A stretch of DNA of 20,826 nt from Thermoplasmata archaeon M9B1D (GCA_002900535.1 MUGC01000008.1:1-20826); one strand, 5' to 3'. Positions 7,391 to 15,538 are shown, numbered from the stretch's first letter. Numbers and translations: made by a program. Notes: generated by a model from the letters alone, not told the origin.

Positions 7391-8416
7391 CTAATTAACT
7401 GATCTTTTTATTTCATTGATATCAAAGTTAATCATTCTTTTTATCATTTCTTTAAAGGATACTTTAGGTTTCCAGCCCAAAATATCCTTAGCCTTAGACG
7501 AATCACCTTTTAAAATATCAACTTCAGCTGGTCTAAAAAATTTCTTTGAAACTTCAACTAATAAATCATCATTTTTCTTGTTATAACCTTTTTCATTTAA
7601 CCCAGTTCCTTTCCATATAATGTCTATGTCTATATTTTTAAAAGCAAGCTCCGTGAATTCTCTTACAGAATGTTCTTCACCGGATGCTATTATATAATCG
7701 TCAGGATTTTTATATTGAAGCATTAGCCACATTGCTTCAACATAATCAGGTGCATATCCCCAATCTCTTTTAGCATCAAGATTACCAAGAATAAGTTTTT
7801 TTGATAAACCCATTTTAATTTCTGCAACTGTTCTAGTAATTTTTCTTGTTACAAATTGCATACCTCGTCTCTCAGATTCATGATTAAAAAGAATGCCATT
7901 GCAAGCAAACAATCCATAACTCTCTCTATAATTTCTAGTGATATTAAAACCAAAAGATTTTGAACAACCATATGGAGAGCGTGGATAGTGGTATGTAATT
8001 TCATTCTGTGGCATTGATTGCACTTTTCCGAATATTTCGCTGCTTGAAGCTTGATAAAATTTGGTATCTGGAGAATATAACCTGATTGCTTCAAGCATCC
8101 TCAAAACACCAAGGGCATTAACATCACATGTATATATAGGATTTGTCCATGAATATGGAACAAAACTTTGGGCTGCAAGGTTATATATTTCATCTGGTTT
8201 TATTGATGAAATTATTTGATTTAATCGGTTTATTTCTTGTAGATCGCCATCTAAAAATTCAAAATTTTTATTACGAAGAATATTTGTTAAATCTCCATCA
8301 TTTAATTTAGCTTTTCTCCTATTTAATCCAAATACGTGATAACCTTTTTCTAATAGTAATTCAGATAAATAGGTCCCATCTTGGCCTGTTACTCCAGTTA
8401 TTAATGCAGTTTTCAT
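7391..8416 (-). CDS. gmd: GDP-mannose 4,6-dehydratase
   Basis: Converts GDP-D-mannose to GDP-4-keto-6-deoxy-D-mannose, the branch-point precursor for GDP-rhamnose, GDP-fucose, perosamine and related sugars. The 341-residue extended SDR has GVTGQDG at 8-14 (NADP binding), YNLAAQSF at 78-85, Tyr149/Lys153 in YGCSK, HESERRG at 179-185, GNLDAKRDWG at 211-220 and FRPAEVDILKGD near the C-terminus. The catalytic segment reads SSSE where the common form is STSE, and HESERRG replaces the usual HESPRRG; both are noteworthy but may be tolerated. GGTGA at 8423-8427 lies 6 nt before the ATG. No partner reductase or aminotransferase for the 4-keto product is in the window, so the final sugar is unknown. 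It ends 25 nt from the convergent flippase. Confidence 0.94.
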   Translation of the reverse strand: MKTALITGVTGQDGTYLSELLLEKGYHVFGLNRRKAKLNDGDLTNILRNKNFEFLDGDLQEINRLNQIISSIKPDEIYNLAAQSFVPYSWTNPIYTCDVNALGVLRMLEAIRLYSPDTKFYQASSSEIFGKVQSMPQNEITYHYPRSPYGCSKSFGFNITRNYRESYGLFACNGILFNHESERRGMQFVTRKITRTVAEIKMGLSKKLILGNLDAKRDWGYAPDYVEAMWLMLQYKNPDDYIIASGEEHSVREFTELAFKNIDIDIIWKGTGLNEKGYNKKNDDLLVEVSKKFFRPAEVDILKGDSSKAKDILGWKPKVSFKEMIKRMINFDINEIKRSVN

Positions 8417-8474
8417 AATATTTCACCATTCAAATAATATCAATGAGATATCATTTTATGTCTATTAACTATTA

Positions 8475-9632
8475 CTAATTTGATATATCTTCATAAATTT
8501 TTAAGATTTTATTCGAAGTATTTTTCCATTCAAACATTTTAGTTCTTTCTAAGCCTTTTAAAATCAAATCATTTTTTAACTTTTCACTATTCAAAATTTT
8601 CTTAATTGCGTCAGCTATATCATTAACATTTTTTGGGTCAATCATAATTCCGGCATCGCCAATAACTTCAGGTAATGATGAAGTATTTGAAGCAATAACT
8701 GGTATTCCGCAAGCCATTGCTTCCAATGGTGGAAGACCAAACCCTTCATATAAACTTGGAAAAACAAATAAATCAGCTGATTTATAAATTTCGATAAGTT
8801 GTTTATCAGATATATAACCTTGTATAAATACTCTATTTTCAAGATTATGTTTTTTAATTTCTTCTAAAATATTTATATAATCAGATCCTTTTTTACCCAC
8901 AATTACCAATTTATGTTCAAAATTATTTTTTATTAAAGAAAAAGCTTTTATTAAATTGACAAAATTTTTACGTGGTTGCAAAGTACCAACAGAAAGAATA
9001 TATTTATTTTTTTTTATTTTATTTGAATAACTATATTTTTTTTCTACCCCTAGATATATAACCTCAATTTTATCTTTATCAATATTAAAATAATTTACTA
9101 AATCTTTTTTGGTATTTTTTGAGATTGTAATTATTTTATCTGCTTTTTCTAATCGTTTTGGAAAAATATAGTTATAATAATCAGCAACATCCTTTGAGTA
9201 GGTTTCTGGCAGTAAAAAAGGGCAAACATCATAAACAGTCATAATTGATTTATATTTACCTTTATTATATGTTGGGATATAATGGCCTAATCCATGAAAA
9301 ATATCAATATTTTTATCTTGAATCTTTTGAGGTAATATTATTTCTTCTCCAATTTTTGATCTTATAAGCCTAAAATTACCTTTTAACAAATTATATTCAT
9401 CGTTGAAAATTAATTTAATAGAATTTTTTTTCATTATATACCTAAAATCTAATGGAAGTTGAAAATTTAAAATCGAATATTTTTCATCGTCTATTCCTTC
9501 TGTTAAATTTTCTTTTAGATTAATAAGTAAATATTTATGTTTATTGTCATTTTTAAGTAAATTTTTTATCAAATTTACCTGAGTTGTCCTTATGCCGCCA
9601 TATGATACTTGCCAAAATAGAGCTATTTTCAT
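8475..9632 (-). CDS. GT4-family glycosyltransferase, mannosyltransferase-like
   Basis: A 385-residue GT-B fold retaining glycosyltransferase. The N-terminal domain begins MKIALFWQVSYGGIR. The donor-binding C-terminal domain shows SVGTLQPRKN (214-223), LVIVGKKG (242-249), a YISDKQLIEIYKSADLFVFP stretch, and the catalytic EGFGLPPLE (E296 and E304). The SLPEVIGDAGIM motif (319-330) is common in the WbdB/MtfB group of mannosyltransferases. With gmd 58 nt downstream in the same direction, a GDP-mannose or GDP-deoxyhexose donor is plausible. No membrane segment is visible; it should act at the cytoplasmic face on a lipid-linked acceptor. No ribosome-binding site is seen; AAATTTATC centred about 25 nt upstream may be a TATA box. 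Sugar specificity is inference only. Confidence 0.88.
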   Translation of the reverse strand: MKIALFWQVSYGGIRTTQVNLIKNLLKNDNKHKYLLINLKENLTEGIDDEKYSILNFQLPLDFRYIMKKNSIKLIFNDEYNLLKGNFRLIRSKIGEEIILPQKIQDKNIDIFHGLGHYIPTYNKGKYKSIMTVYDVCPFLLPETYSKDVADYYNYIFPKRLEKADKIITISKNTKKDLVNYFNIDKDKIEVIYLGVEKKYSYSNKIKKNKYILSVGTLQPRKNFVNLIKAFSLIKNNFEHKLVIVGKKGSDYINILEEIKKHNLENRVFIQGYISDKQLIEIYKSADLFVFPSLYEGFGLPPLEAMACGIPVIASNTSSLPEVIGDAGIMIDPKNVNDIADAIKKILNSEKLKNDLILKGLERTKMFEWKNTSNKILKIYEDISN

Positions 9633-9724
9633 AATGTTTTTTCTTTATTAAGATAAATTTTCAATTTTTAAATTTTTACAATTTTTTTTATATTTTAATA
9701 AAAGATTCTACTATGGTATATATT

Positions 9725-10156
9725 TTATTTTTTAACTATTAAAACCAATAACTGGTTCCAGAATACTATTTTAAAAAATTTTAATCTAAATGGTTTACTT
9801 TGCTTTAACTCGTAATATATAACTTCACTAGGGAATAAATTGAATTCCGATAAAAATTTTGGTGATATAGGAGATATGTGGGTAATGTCTTTTTTCATAT
9901 TTGGTGATTTAGGGTGAGGTGTTCTAATTATTAGTATACATCTATCTTTACTGATTCTATATATCTCTTTAAGGCAATTTATTGGATTTTTTAAATGTTC
10001 AATAACATCTTTCATTAAAATAACATTAAAAGAATTATCATCAAATGGATAAGGGAATGTATCAAGATTAAAAATAATATCCTGATTATAATCAAACTTG
10101 TCAACATTTATCCAAGCGGGTTTTATATCTTTACCACAACCAAGATTTAATTTCAT
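9725..10156 (-). CDS. Short class I SAM-dependent methyltransferase
   Basis: 143 residues. Motif I MKLNLGCGKDIK is at the extreme N-terminus, then a conserved NLDTFPYPFDDNSFNVI stretch (30-46) and the motif DVIEHL (50-55), as in methyltransferases of polysaccharide clusters. Usual relatives are about 180-220 residues; here the C-terminal part after IIRTPHPKSPN is compressed, with a hydrophobic, basic end (FWNQLLVLIVKK), so substrate recognition may be altered or the protein reduced. It lies between two GT4 genes, 29 nt after the upstream one, so O-methylation of a sugar is a reasonable guess. No good ribosome-binding site is seen before the ATG. Confidence 0.75.
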   Translation of the reverse strand: MKLNLGCGKDIKPAWINVDKFDYNQDIIFNLDTFPYPFDDNSFNVILMKDVIEHLKNPINCLKEIYRISKDRCILIIRTPHPKSPNMKKDITHISPISPKFLSEFNLFPSEVIYYELKQSKPFRLKFFKIVFWNQLLVLIVKK

Positions 10157-10185
10157 CCGAACACTTCTAATTTTCCATAAATAAT

Positions 10186-11184
10186 TTAAATAATTTTATT
10201 TATTATTTCAATCAATTTATACTCCCTTTTTTCTAATGAGTAATTATCTTCAATCCAATGTCTAGCTTTAATACCTATTTCAATATTTGAATTTAATGCC
10301 TTTTTTATTGCATTTATTGTTTCTTTTTCATCCTCAAATTTGTTGATATAAAAACCTGTATCTCCAACAACCTCTTGTATTGAGCCTCTCCTATTCACAA
10401 CTGGGATTGCTCCACAAAGCATAGCTTCAGCTAAAGAAAGACCAAAACCTTCCTGATAAGATAATTGACAATATACCTTTGATTTTTGATATAAATCTAT
10501 TAAAGAAGTATCATCTATAAAATCTGTAAATTCAACATTATCAGATGCTATTGATTTTAAATAATCAATAGAATCATCTTTAATTTTTCCAGCCAGTACA
10601 AATCTTATTTTTGGAAAATATTTAGCTATTCTTACAAAAAATTCAAGACCTTTTCTTTTTAAATTATTTTTTTTTACGCCTCCAACAGTAAGAACAATAT
10701 CTTCCTTTTTACCTTTAATGAAATATTTTTTTGAATTACAACCAATATATATTTTATTAAAATCGGTTTTAATATTCATTTTTTTTAAATTATTAACAGC
10801 ATAATCAGAAAAAGGTAAAAGTAAATCTGAATTTTTCAATACGTATTTAGCCGCAATTTTTTCTTTAAGATTGGTTAATGCTCCATAATCAATCTCAGGC
10901 ATATATTCAATATCATAACCACCAACAACTACTAATGACTTTTTTTTATATATTTTTGAAAAGTATACTCCAAATATTGAATGCCATCCGGCGAACCATC
11001 CAAAAACAATATCTGAACTCTTAACTTTTTTCCTAACTTTAGAAGGATATCTCAACCATTCAAATATTGTTGATGGAGGCTCAATTACATCAACATCAAA
11101 ATGTTTTATCAGGATTTCAAGATCTCTTTTGACAAAAGTATGTGATAAACTACCAACAAAGCAAATTTTTTTTTTCTTAGCCAT
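10186..11184 (-). CDS. GT4-family glycosyltransferase
   Basis: 332 residues, GT-B fold. The N-terminal domain starts KKICFVGSLSHTFVKRD and has GWFAGWHSIFG (62-72) and VVVGGYDIEYMPEIDYG (85-101). The C-terminal nucleotide-binding domain has LTVGGVKKNNLKRKGLEFF (165-183), FVLAGK (195-200) and the catalytic pair in EGFGLSLAE (E245, E253), followed by AMLCGAIPVVNRRGSIQEVV. GAGGATGAG at 11188-11196 is a likely ribosome-binding site 3 nt before the ATG. It heads the minus-strand run towards gmd. Donor and acceptor are unknown. Upstream lies a 1.2-kb stretch without intact genes. Confidence 0.87.
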   Translation of the reverse strand: MAKKKKICFVGSLSHTFVKRDLEILIKHFDVDVIEPPSTIFEWLRYPSKVRKKVKSSDIVFGWFAGWHSIFGVYFSKIYKKKSLVVVGGYDIEYMPEIDYGALTNLKEKIAAKYVLKNSDLLLPFSDYAVNNLKKMNIKTDFNKIYIGCNSKKYFIKGKKEDIVLTVGGVKKNNLKRKGLEFFVRIAKYFPKIRFVLAGKIKDDSIDYLKSIASDNVEFTDFIDDTSLIDLYQKSKVYCQLSYQEGFGLSLAEAMLCGAIPVVNRRGSIQEVVGDTGFYINKFEDEKETINAIKKALNSNIEIGIKARHWIEDNYSLEKREYKLIEIINKII

Positions 11185-12422
11185 CTTCTCATCCTCGTTA
11201 CCTATTTCTCTATATGAAATTAGCGAGTGGAGCGATATAATATCTCTCTGTTATATTCTTTCTTCTAATGCTGAGTGGAATATTAATTTTTTTTTTATTT
11301 TTAATTAATATTTTTCGAACCCTCTTTATGATTTCTATAGTAAAATATTTTCACTCACCCATAGTAACGGATATAAAATTCCAAAATATATTAATAATAT
11401 TGTTCCAAAAAATATTCAATACCATATACTTCAATTATCTTACAAGAAATTATAGAAATATAAAGATATCGGAACAAAAAATTAGTGTTTTACCTTTGAT
11501 GCGTAATCTTTTATTTCTTCGACGATATCATTTAAATGTTGCGGGTTTTCAATGTGCATAGAATGTTTTTTAATTCACCCTCTCCCATAAGGAATCTGAA
11601 TCGAGTGCTGTAATGCAAGAGATACAAATTGGGTGAGGCTCTAAATTTCCAACTATTGTTGTCTTTCTCAAGTGTTATAGTTGCGTTTTTGATATTTTTT
11701 ATCTCATCTTTAAGTATAATTATCGTTAAAGTTGGTTATGCTTCTTTCTTCTGTTTTTTTAAATGTTTTCTTTTCTTCAATATTAGGCAAGAAAAGTATA
11801 TGCAACTCGATTAGTTTCTTCTTTATTTGTTTTAAAACTTTTTTTGATACTGTTAATCTTTCTCTGTTTAAATTGCTAAATACAGTAGCAATTTACTTGC
11901 CTTCAATTTTTACAGGATTTTCTATTTTGTATTTCATTTCTTATCGCCCCGTTCTCTTAAGTCTGTAAAGCCGAACAAATGAGTATTGGCGATATCATGA
12001 TTGATATCCATGAGATATATTTCTGCCATCTTTTAAAACACCTACTGTAATAACCATGTTGGCTTTTACATCTAATAGATTAATAACATAAAAAGATGCC
12101 ATATCTTCTTCACCTTTATATCTACAATAGAACCATTGTATTAGTTATGATGACATTCCGCCAAATATTTAATTTTCTACCATCATTTTTTTCAATTTAT
12201 TAACGTCAAATAATTCGACAAAATGAATTTAATCTTTGAATAATAAAAAATAAAATGTTACTATTAGTTGCCATACTGTATTTGCGTATAATATTGAATA
12301 TTGTTTAGTCAATATTAATTGATAAAATTTGCTACAACTTTTATAATCCGGGACAACATCCTTTTCAAAAATTGATTGGCAACTGAAGTGATCATTTTTT
12401 GGTTACCTGAAATAATCATTAA
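11185..12422. other. 1.2-kb stretch without an intact gene
   Basis: No ORF here has recognisable domain motifs. The plus-strand ORFs of 60-100 codons are hydrophobic, T-rich and look like shadows. The minus strand between 11482 and 12228 holds protein-like segments interrupted by stops and frame changes (see the pseudogene entry). Near 11234-11244 lies the palindrome GATATAATATC, which could be a TATA region for the downstream glycosyltransferase on the minus strand. 12297-12316 holds a 7-bp hairpin AATATTG/CAATATT with a 6-nt loop. Confidence 0.55.
11482..12228 (-). pseudogene. Decayed protein-coding remnant(s), family not recognised
   Basis: Read on the minus strand from 12228, one frame gives IHFVELFDVNKLKKMMVEN, a stop, IFGGMSS, a stop, then a long protein-like run including QWFYCRYKGEEDMASFYVI and ITVGVLKDGRNISHGYQS before another stop. 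The same frame continues, with more stops, through MKYKIENPVKIEGK (11893-11937) and LNRERLTVSKKVLKQIKKK. A second frame then carries ATITLEKDNNSWKFRASP and RFRFLMGEGELKN, and a third ends with a 25-residue piece MHIENPQHLNDIVEEIKDYA... at 11482-11559. The amino-acid composition looks coding, unlike random AT-rich DNA, while stops and frame changes rule out an intact product. I do not recognise the family. Alternatively, parts are tiny genes: a 31-codon ORF at 11934-12029 has AGGTG upstream and an ATGA overlap with the next ATG. Confidence 0.4.
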
Positions 12423-12429
12423 TTATTTC
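12409..12429. repeat. Hairpin at the 3' end of the GT2 gene
   Basis: GAAATAAT (12409-12416) and ATTATTTC (12422-12429) form a perfect 8-bp inverted repeat with a 5-nt loop spanning the stop codon of the minus-strand GT2 gene. It may assist transcript termination or 3' end stability; no strong T-tract follows. Confidence 0.3.
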
Positions 12430-13265
12430 TTAGTTATACCTATAATTAAATACATAAATTTATAGATTCTATTTCCCAAAATAAAACCAGCAGTAAAAAG
12501 AGTAAGAAGCCCAATAAACCTTATGTATTGAAATATGAGACCTTTGAACCCGAGTTTACTATATTCCTTATAATATTTTTTAAATAAGAGCAGTTGTCCT
12601 TTTATTTTCTTAGTCCAATTTTCACTTAATTGCCCCTCTGATTTATTTCGTATCATCAATGCCTCTTGCAGACAATAAATATCATTATTTTCTGATAATC
12701 TTAATGCTAAATCATACTCATGATTAGTTGCAAGATTTGTATCAAAATAATATCCTTCATCTTTTTTTATCTGATTCAACGCAGATTTACGAGCAAGATA
12801 TGAAGAGGTTGTAGATAGTTTAAAACCTTTTAACAAAGATTTATGGGTAATGATTTCAGGTGGACGAACTAATCTGCCTTTTCCGACACGAAGATCCAAG
12901 GTAAAGCAAATAACCAGAGGACATGAAGGATTAAGTAACATATGATTAACTTGTTTTTCGATCTTTGTTTCTTTGAATACATCATCGTCATCAAGAAAAG
13001 CTATGAACTCACCTTTTGATTCTTCTATTCCTTTATTTCTTGCATAACAAGCGCCTTTATTGGCAGAAAGGCAAATATATTTTATATTTAATTTAAATTC
13101 AGAAAAAAATGATTCATCTTTAGTTTCTGGGTAATTATCATCCACTACTATAACTTCAATATTTTTGTAAGTCTGTTTCTCAACAGATTTAAGTGCACGT
13201 TTAAGTATTTCTTTTGGATTGTAAGTTGGAATAACTACAGTAACTAAAGGCTTTTTTTTATACAT
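12423..13265 (-). CDS. GT2-family glycosyltransferase (GT-A fold)
   Basis: 280 residues. VTVVIPTYNP at 8-17, EVIVVDDNYPE at 37-47, GACYARNKGIEESKGEFIAF at 71-90 and the metal-binding aspartates LDDDDV at 91-96 define an inverting GT-A enzyme. The second half has the acceptor-region segment YYFDTNLATNHEYDLALRLS. A C-terminal hydrophobic region (about 245-272, FIGLLTLFTAGFILG onward) suggests membrane association. Its ATG is one nucleotide after the stop codon of the nucleotidyltransferase gene, so it is the last gene of an apparent UGD - nucleotidyltransferase - GT2 operon. A UDP-sugar donor, possibly UDP-glucuronate from the neighbouring dehydrogenase, is a plausible inference. Confidence 0.9.
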   Translation of the reverse strand: MYKKKPLVTVVIPTYNPKEILKRALKSVEKQTYKNIEVIVVDDNYPETKDESFFSEFKLNIKYICLSANKGACYARNKGIEESKGEFIAFLDDDDVFKETKIEKQVNHMLLNPSCPLVICFTLDLRVGKGRLVRPPEIITHKSLLKGFKLSTTSSYLARKSALNQIKKDEGYYFDTNLATNHEYDLALRLSENNDIYCLQEALMIRNKSEGQLSENWTKKIKGQLLLFKKYYKEYSKLGFKGLIFQYIRFIGLLTLFTAGFILGNRIYKFMYLIIGITKK

Positions 13266-13266
13266 C

Positions 13267-14013
13267 TTATTTCTTTGTCTCAGCTTTTTGTTTAATTAAA
13301 AATCTCTGATTCACCGTTCGCAAATCATCCAATGTCCCAACATCAATATGTTCTCCATCAATCTTTGAATACAGCACCTTGTAACCCTCTTCAACAAGTA
13401 TCTTAATTGAATCAGTGAGCTGAAACTCTCCTTTATATCCAGGTTTTGTTTTCTTAATAGCCTCAAAAATAACTGGTTTAAAAACATACACACCCATACA
13501 CCCAAGAGTACTTGGAGCATCTTTCTTAGACGGTTTTTCAACAATATCAACAATATTGTTGTTTTCACCTGGCTTGATAATACCATGACGAGTTACATCT
13601 TCAACCTCGGCAACACCAATAGTTGCATCTGCATTATGAGTATTATGGAGAGTTAAAATATCTTTCAAAAAAGTTTTCGGATAAAAGAAATCATCACCCA
13701 GCACCACTAAAAATGATTCATCATTAATTATATGCTTTCCTGCATTAACTGCTTTGGCGAGTCCATTACGATTATCTTGAACTACATAAGAAATATTTAC
13801 GCCTAATCTTTCTCCAGATCCGAGATAATCTAAAATTGCATGTTTTCTCCAACCTACAACAATGGTTATATCTATTATGTCAACTTCTTTCATTGCATCA
13901 ATTACGTATTCAATGATCGCCTTATCACCGACCATCAGCAACTCTTTAGGAATAGCTAATGTTATTGGCTTAAGCCTTGTGCCCATACCTGCTGCTGGAA
14001 TTAATCCTTTCAT
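13267..14013 (-). CDS. Sugar-1-phosphate nucleotidyltransferase (UTP- or dTTP-glucose-1-phosphate type)
   Basis: Makes an NDP-sugar from a sugar-1-phosphate and NTP. 248 residues. MKGLIPAAGMGTRLKPITL at the N-terminus is the nucleotide-binding signature, with PKELL for the conserved lysine, NGLAKAV in the substrate loop, VVLGDDFFYP containing the metal-binding aspartate, DIVEKPSKKDAPS, and GEFQLTDSIKILVEEG. This resembles archaeal AglF/RmlA-type enzymes and bacterial GalU. The ATG at 14013 is preferred to 14037: the protein then starts at the family-typical MKGLIPAAG and GGAG at 14028-14031 can serve as a binding site, though 14 nt away. It starts 4 nt after the UDP-glucose dehydrogenase stop, which supports UDP-glucose as product, feeding UDP-glucuronate synthesis. 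Thymidylyltransferase activity cannot be excluded. Confidence 0.87.
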   Translation of the reverse strand: MKGLIPAAGMGTRLKPITLAIPKELLMVGDKAIIEYVIDAMKEVDIIDITIVVGWRKHAILDYLGSGERLGVNISYVVQDNRNGLAKAVNAGKHIINDESFLVVLGDDFFYPKTFLKDILTLHNTHNADATIGVAEVEDVTRHGIIKPGENNNIVDIVEKPSKKDAPSTLGCMGVYVFKPVIFEAIKKTKPGYKGEFQLTDSIKILVEEGYKVLYSKIDGEHIDVGTLDDLRTVNQRFLIKQKAETKK

Positions 14014-14017
14014 AAAG

Positions 14018-15289
14018 TTACCAACACACTCCTTCATAAATTCTTGCTGTTTTTCTAGCGTTTTTTAATCGTCGACCATCTATAACAATTTTTCCCGAAA
14101 AATCAAGAGTATTGAATTCATCCCAATCAGTTGTCAAAAGGACGGCATCGGCATCTTTTATTGTTTCTTTCGCAGTTTTACAATATTTTATAGTTGGATA
14201 TATTTTTTTAAAGTTTTCAGATGCTTGCGGATCATATGCTTTAATTATTGCTTTTTCCTTAATTAGTCCATCAATTATTGGTTTAGCCCTTGTATCTCGT
14301 ATATCATCTGTATCAGGTTTAAACGCTAGACCCAGCACAGCAATCGTTTTATTTTTTAAAGTAGGTATATGTTTTTTCAAAATTTTAATTAATTGTAGCG
14401 GCTGTTTATCATTTATTTGTATTGCACTATCAATTATATCAATTGGAAGTTTTTCTTTTTTAGCCCACGCTCGAAGTGCTCTTGCATCTTTACCAAAACA
14501 ACTTCCACCCCAACCAATGCCAGCATTCAAAAACTTCCGCTCGATACGATTATCAAGCCCCATACCATTAGCTACTTCGTAAGTATCTATACCAAGTTTT
14601 TTACAAAAATTTCCGATTTCATTTATAAAACTAATTTTTGTAGCAAGAAAACAATTACTTGCATACTTAATCATCTCAGCAGTAGAAAGCGTTGTTTCAA
14701 CAATAGGACAACTAAAACCATTATACAACTCTCTTAAAATCTTATTACTTTTTTTATCAATAAAACCTATTACAATTCTATCAGGGTTAAGAAAATCATT
14801 AACTGCAACACCTTCACGTAAAAACTCTGGGTTCATCCCCACACCAAAATCCTCACCAGCTTTTTTAAAAGAAAATTTTTCAAGCAAAGGTAATACAAAA
14901 TCAGATGTTGTACCTGGAATAACTGTACTTTTCATTACAACCAAATGCCATCTATCCTTTTGCTTTAATTGCTTCCCAATCTCTATAGTCGACTCCTTAA
15001 CAAATGAAAGATCTATATCACCATCCTTTTTAGACGGCGTACCTACACAAATAAAAGTTATATCACTTTGTTTTATTGCATACGAATAATCATCAGTTGC
15101 TTTAATTTTATCTTTGTGAACAGTAAGCAAATGACCAAGACCTTCTTCATAAATCGGCGAAAAACCCTGATTTATCTTATCAACTTTTTCTTTATCAACA
15201 TCAACACAAATAATGTTATGACCTAAGGAGGCAAAACATACTCCGCTAACTAGGCCAACATAACCAGTTCCAATAATTGATATATTCAT
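14018..15289 (-). CDS. UDP-glucose/UDP-hexose 6-dehydrogenase
   Basis: Oxidises UDP-glucose (or a related UDP-hexose) to the uronate with two NAD+. 423 residues. MNISIIGTGYVGLVSGV is the Rossmann signature, ICVGTPSK and VVMKSTVIPGTT are typical, and the catalytic cysteine lies in GWGGSCFGKDARAL (Cys264). The usual loop is GSCFPKD, so proline is replaced by glycine here. The C-terminal domain has LGLAFKPDTDDIRDTRA. The ATG at 15289 is preferred over 15301: CTTTATATG at 15312-15320 is centred 27 nt from it, the protein begins exactly at the family N-terminus, and no ribosome-binding site is needed. It heads an operon with the nucleotidyltransferase and GT2 genes. Close relatives include AglM and UDP-ManNAc dehydrogenase, so the exact hexose is unproven. 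Confidence 0.92.
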   Translation of the reverse strand: MNISIIGTGYVGLVSGVCFASLGHNIICVDVDKEKVDKINQGFSPIYEEGLGHLLTVHKDKIKATDDYSYAIKQSDITFICVGTPSKKDGDIDLSFVKESTIEIGKQLKQKDRWHLVVMKSTVIPGTTSDFVLPLLEKFSFKKAGEDFGVGMNPEFLREGVAVNDFLNPDRIVIGFIDKKSNKILRELYNGFSCPIVETTLSTAEMIKYASNCFLATKISFINEIGNFCKKLGIDTYEVANGMGLDNRIERKFLNAGIGWGGSCFGKDARALRAWAKKEKLPIDIIDSAIQINDKQPLQLIKILKKHIPTLKNKTIAVLGLAFKPDTDDIRDTRAKPIIDGLIKEKAIIKAYDPQASENFKKIYPTIKYCKTAKETIKDADAVLLTTDWDEFNTLDFSGKIVIDGRRLKNARKTARIYEGVCW

Positions 15290-15311
15290 CAAAACACTCA
15301 TTACAAAACAT

Positions 15312-15320
15312 CATATAAAG
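15312..15320 (-). promoter_or_regulatory. TATA box for the UDP-glucose dehydrogenase operon
   Basis: CTTTATATG on the minus strand, centred about 27 nt before the ATG at 15289, the spacing expected for a leaderless archaeal transcript. It also decides between the two in-frame ATGs. Confidence 0.6.
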
Positions 15321-15481
15321 ATAATGTAAAATATAAAAAGTAAATATAGAATAAATCTTGAATTTTTTTAAAACTCATTATATGATAATTTTCTAACAAG
15401 TTCTCGTTTTCAGCCTTTGTAAGCATATTTTAAATGAATAAAAAATTGTTATAATTTCTTCTTCAGATTCTTTTAAATTAA

Positions 15482-15493
15482 ATCTAATTAGAT
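15482..15493. repeat. Perfect 12-bp palindrome ATCTAATTAGAT
   Basis: A perfect palindrome in the 306-nt gap between GPDH and the dehydrogenase operon, 22 nt from a second, longer palindrome. Such sites can bind homodimeric regulators; no regulator gene is in the window. Confidence 0.4.
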
Positions 15494-15515
15494 AAACTTC
15501 GTTATATTACCAACA

Positions 15516-15538
15516 ATTTAAATAATAATTATTTAAAT
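15516..15538. repeat. 23-bp palindrome, 11-bp arms ATTTAAATAAT / ATTATTTAAAT
   Basis: Two perfect 11-bp arms around one central base, 57 nt after the GPDH stop on the minus strand. It could form a cruciform or RNA hairpin (termination or 3' stability) or be an operator. The whole arm is A/T, so chance is more likely than for a mixed sequence. The rest of the gap holds no gene I can support. Confidence 0.45.

Noticed and set aside
11268..11968. Plus-strand ORFs of 60-100 codons (11268-11561, 11629-11814, 11732-11968)
   Set aside because: Their translations are Phe/Leu/Ile-rich with no motif and no ribosome-binding site, as expected for the antisense of A-rich coding remnants on the minus strand.
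12297..12316. AATATTG/CAATATT hairpin as a regulatory element
   Set aside because: A 7-bp all-A/T-rich stem in an AT-rich, gene-poor stretch is likely by chance; noted only in the region description.
14112..14737. Plus-strand ORFs antisense to UDP-glucose dehydrogenase (14112-14582, 14417-14737)
   Set aside because: The minus-strand frame has complete family motifs; the antisense frames show none.
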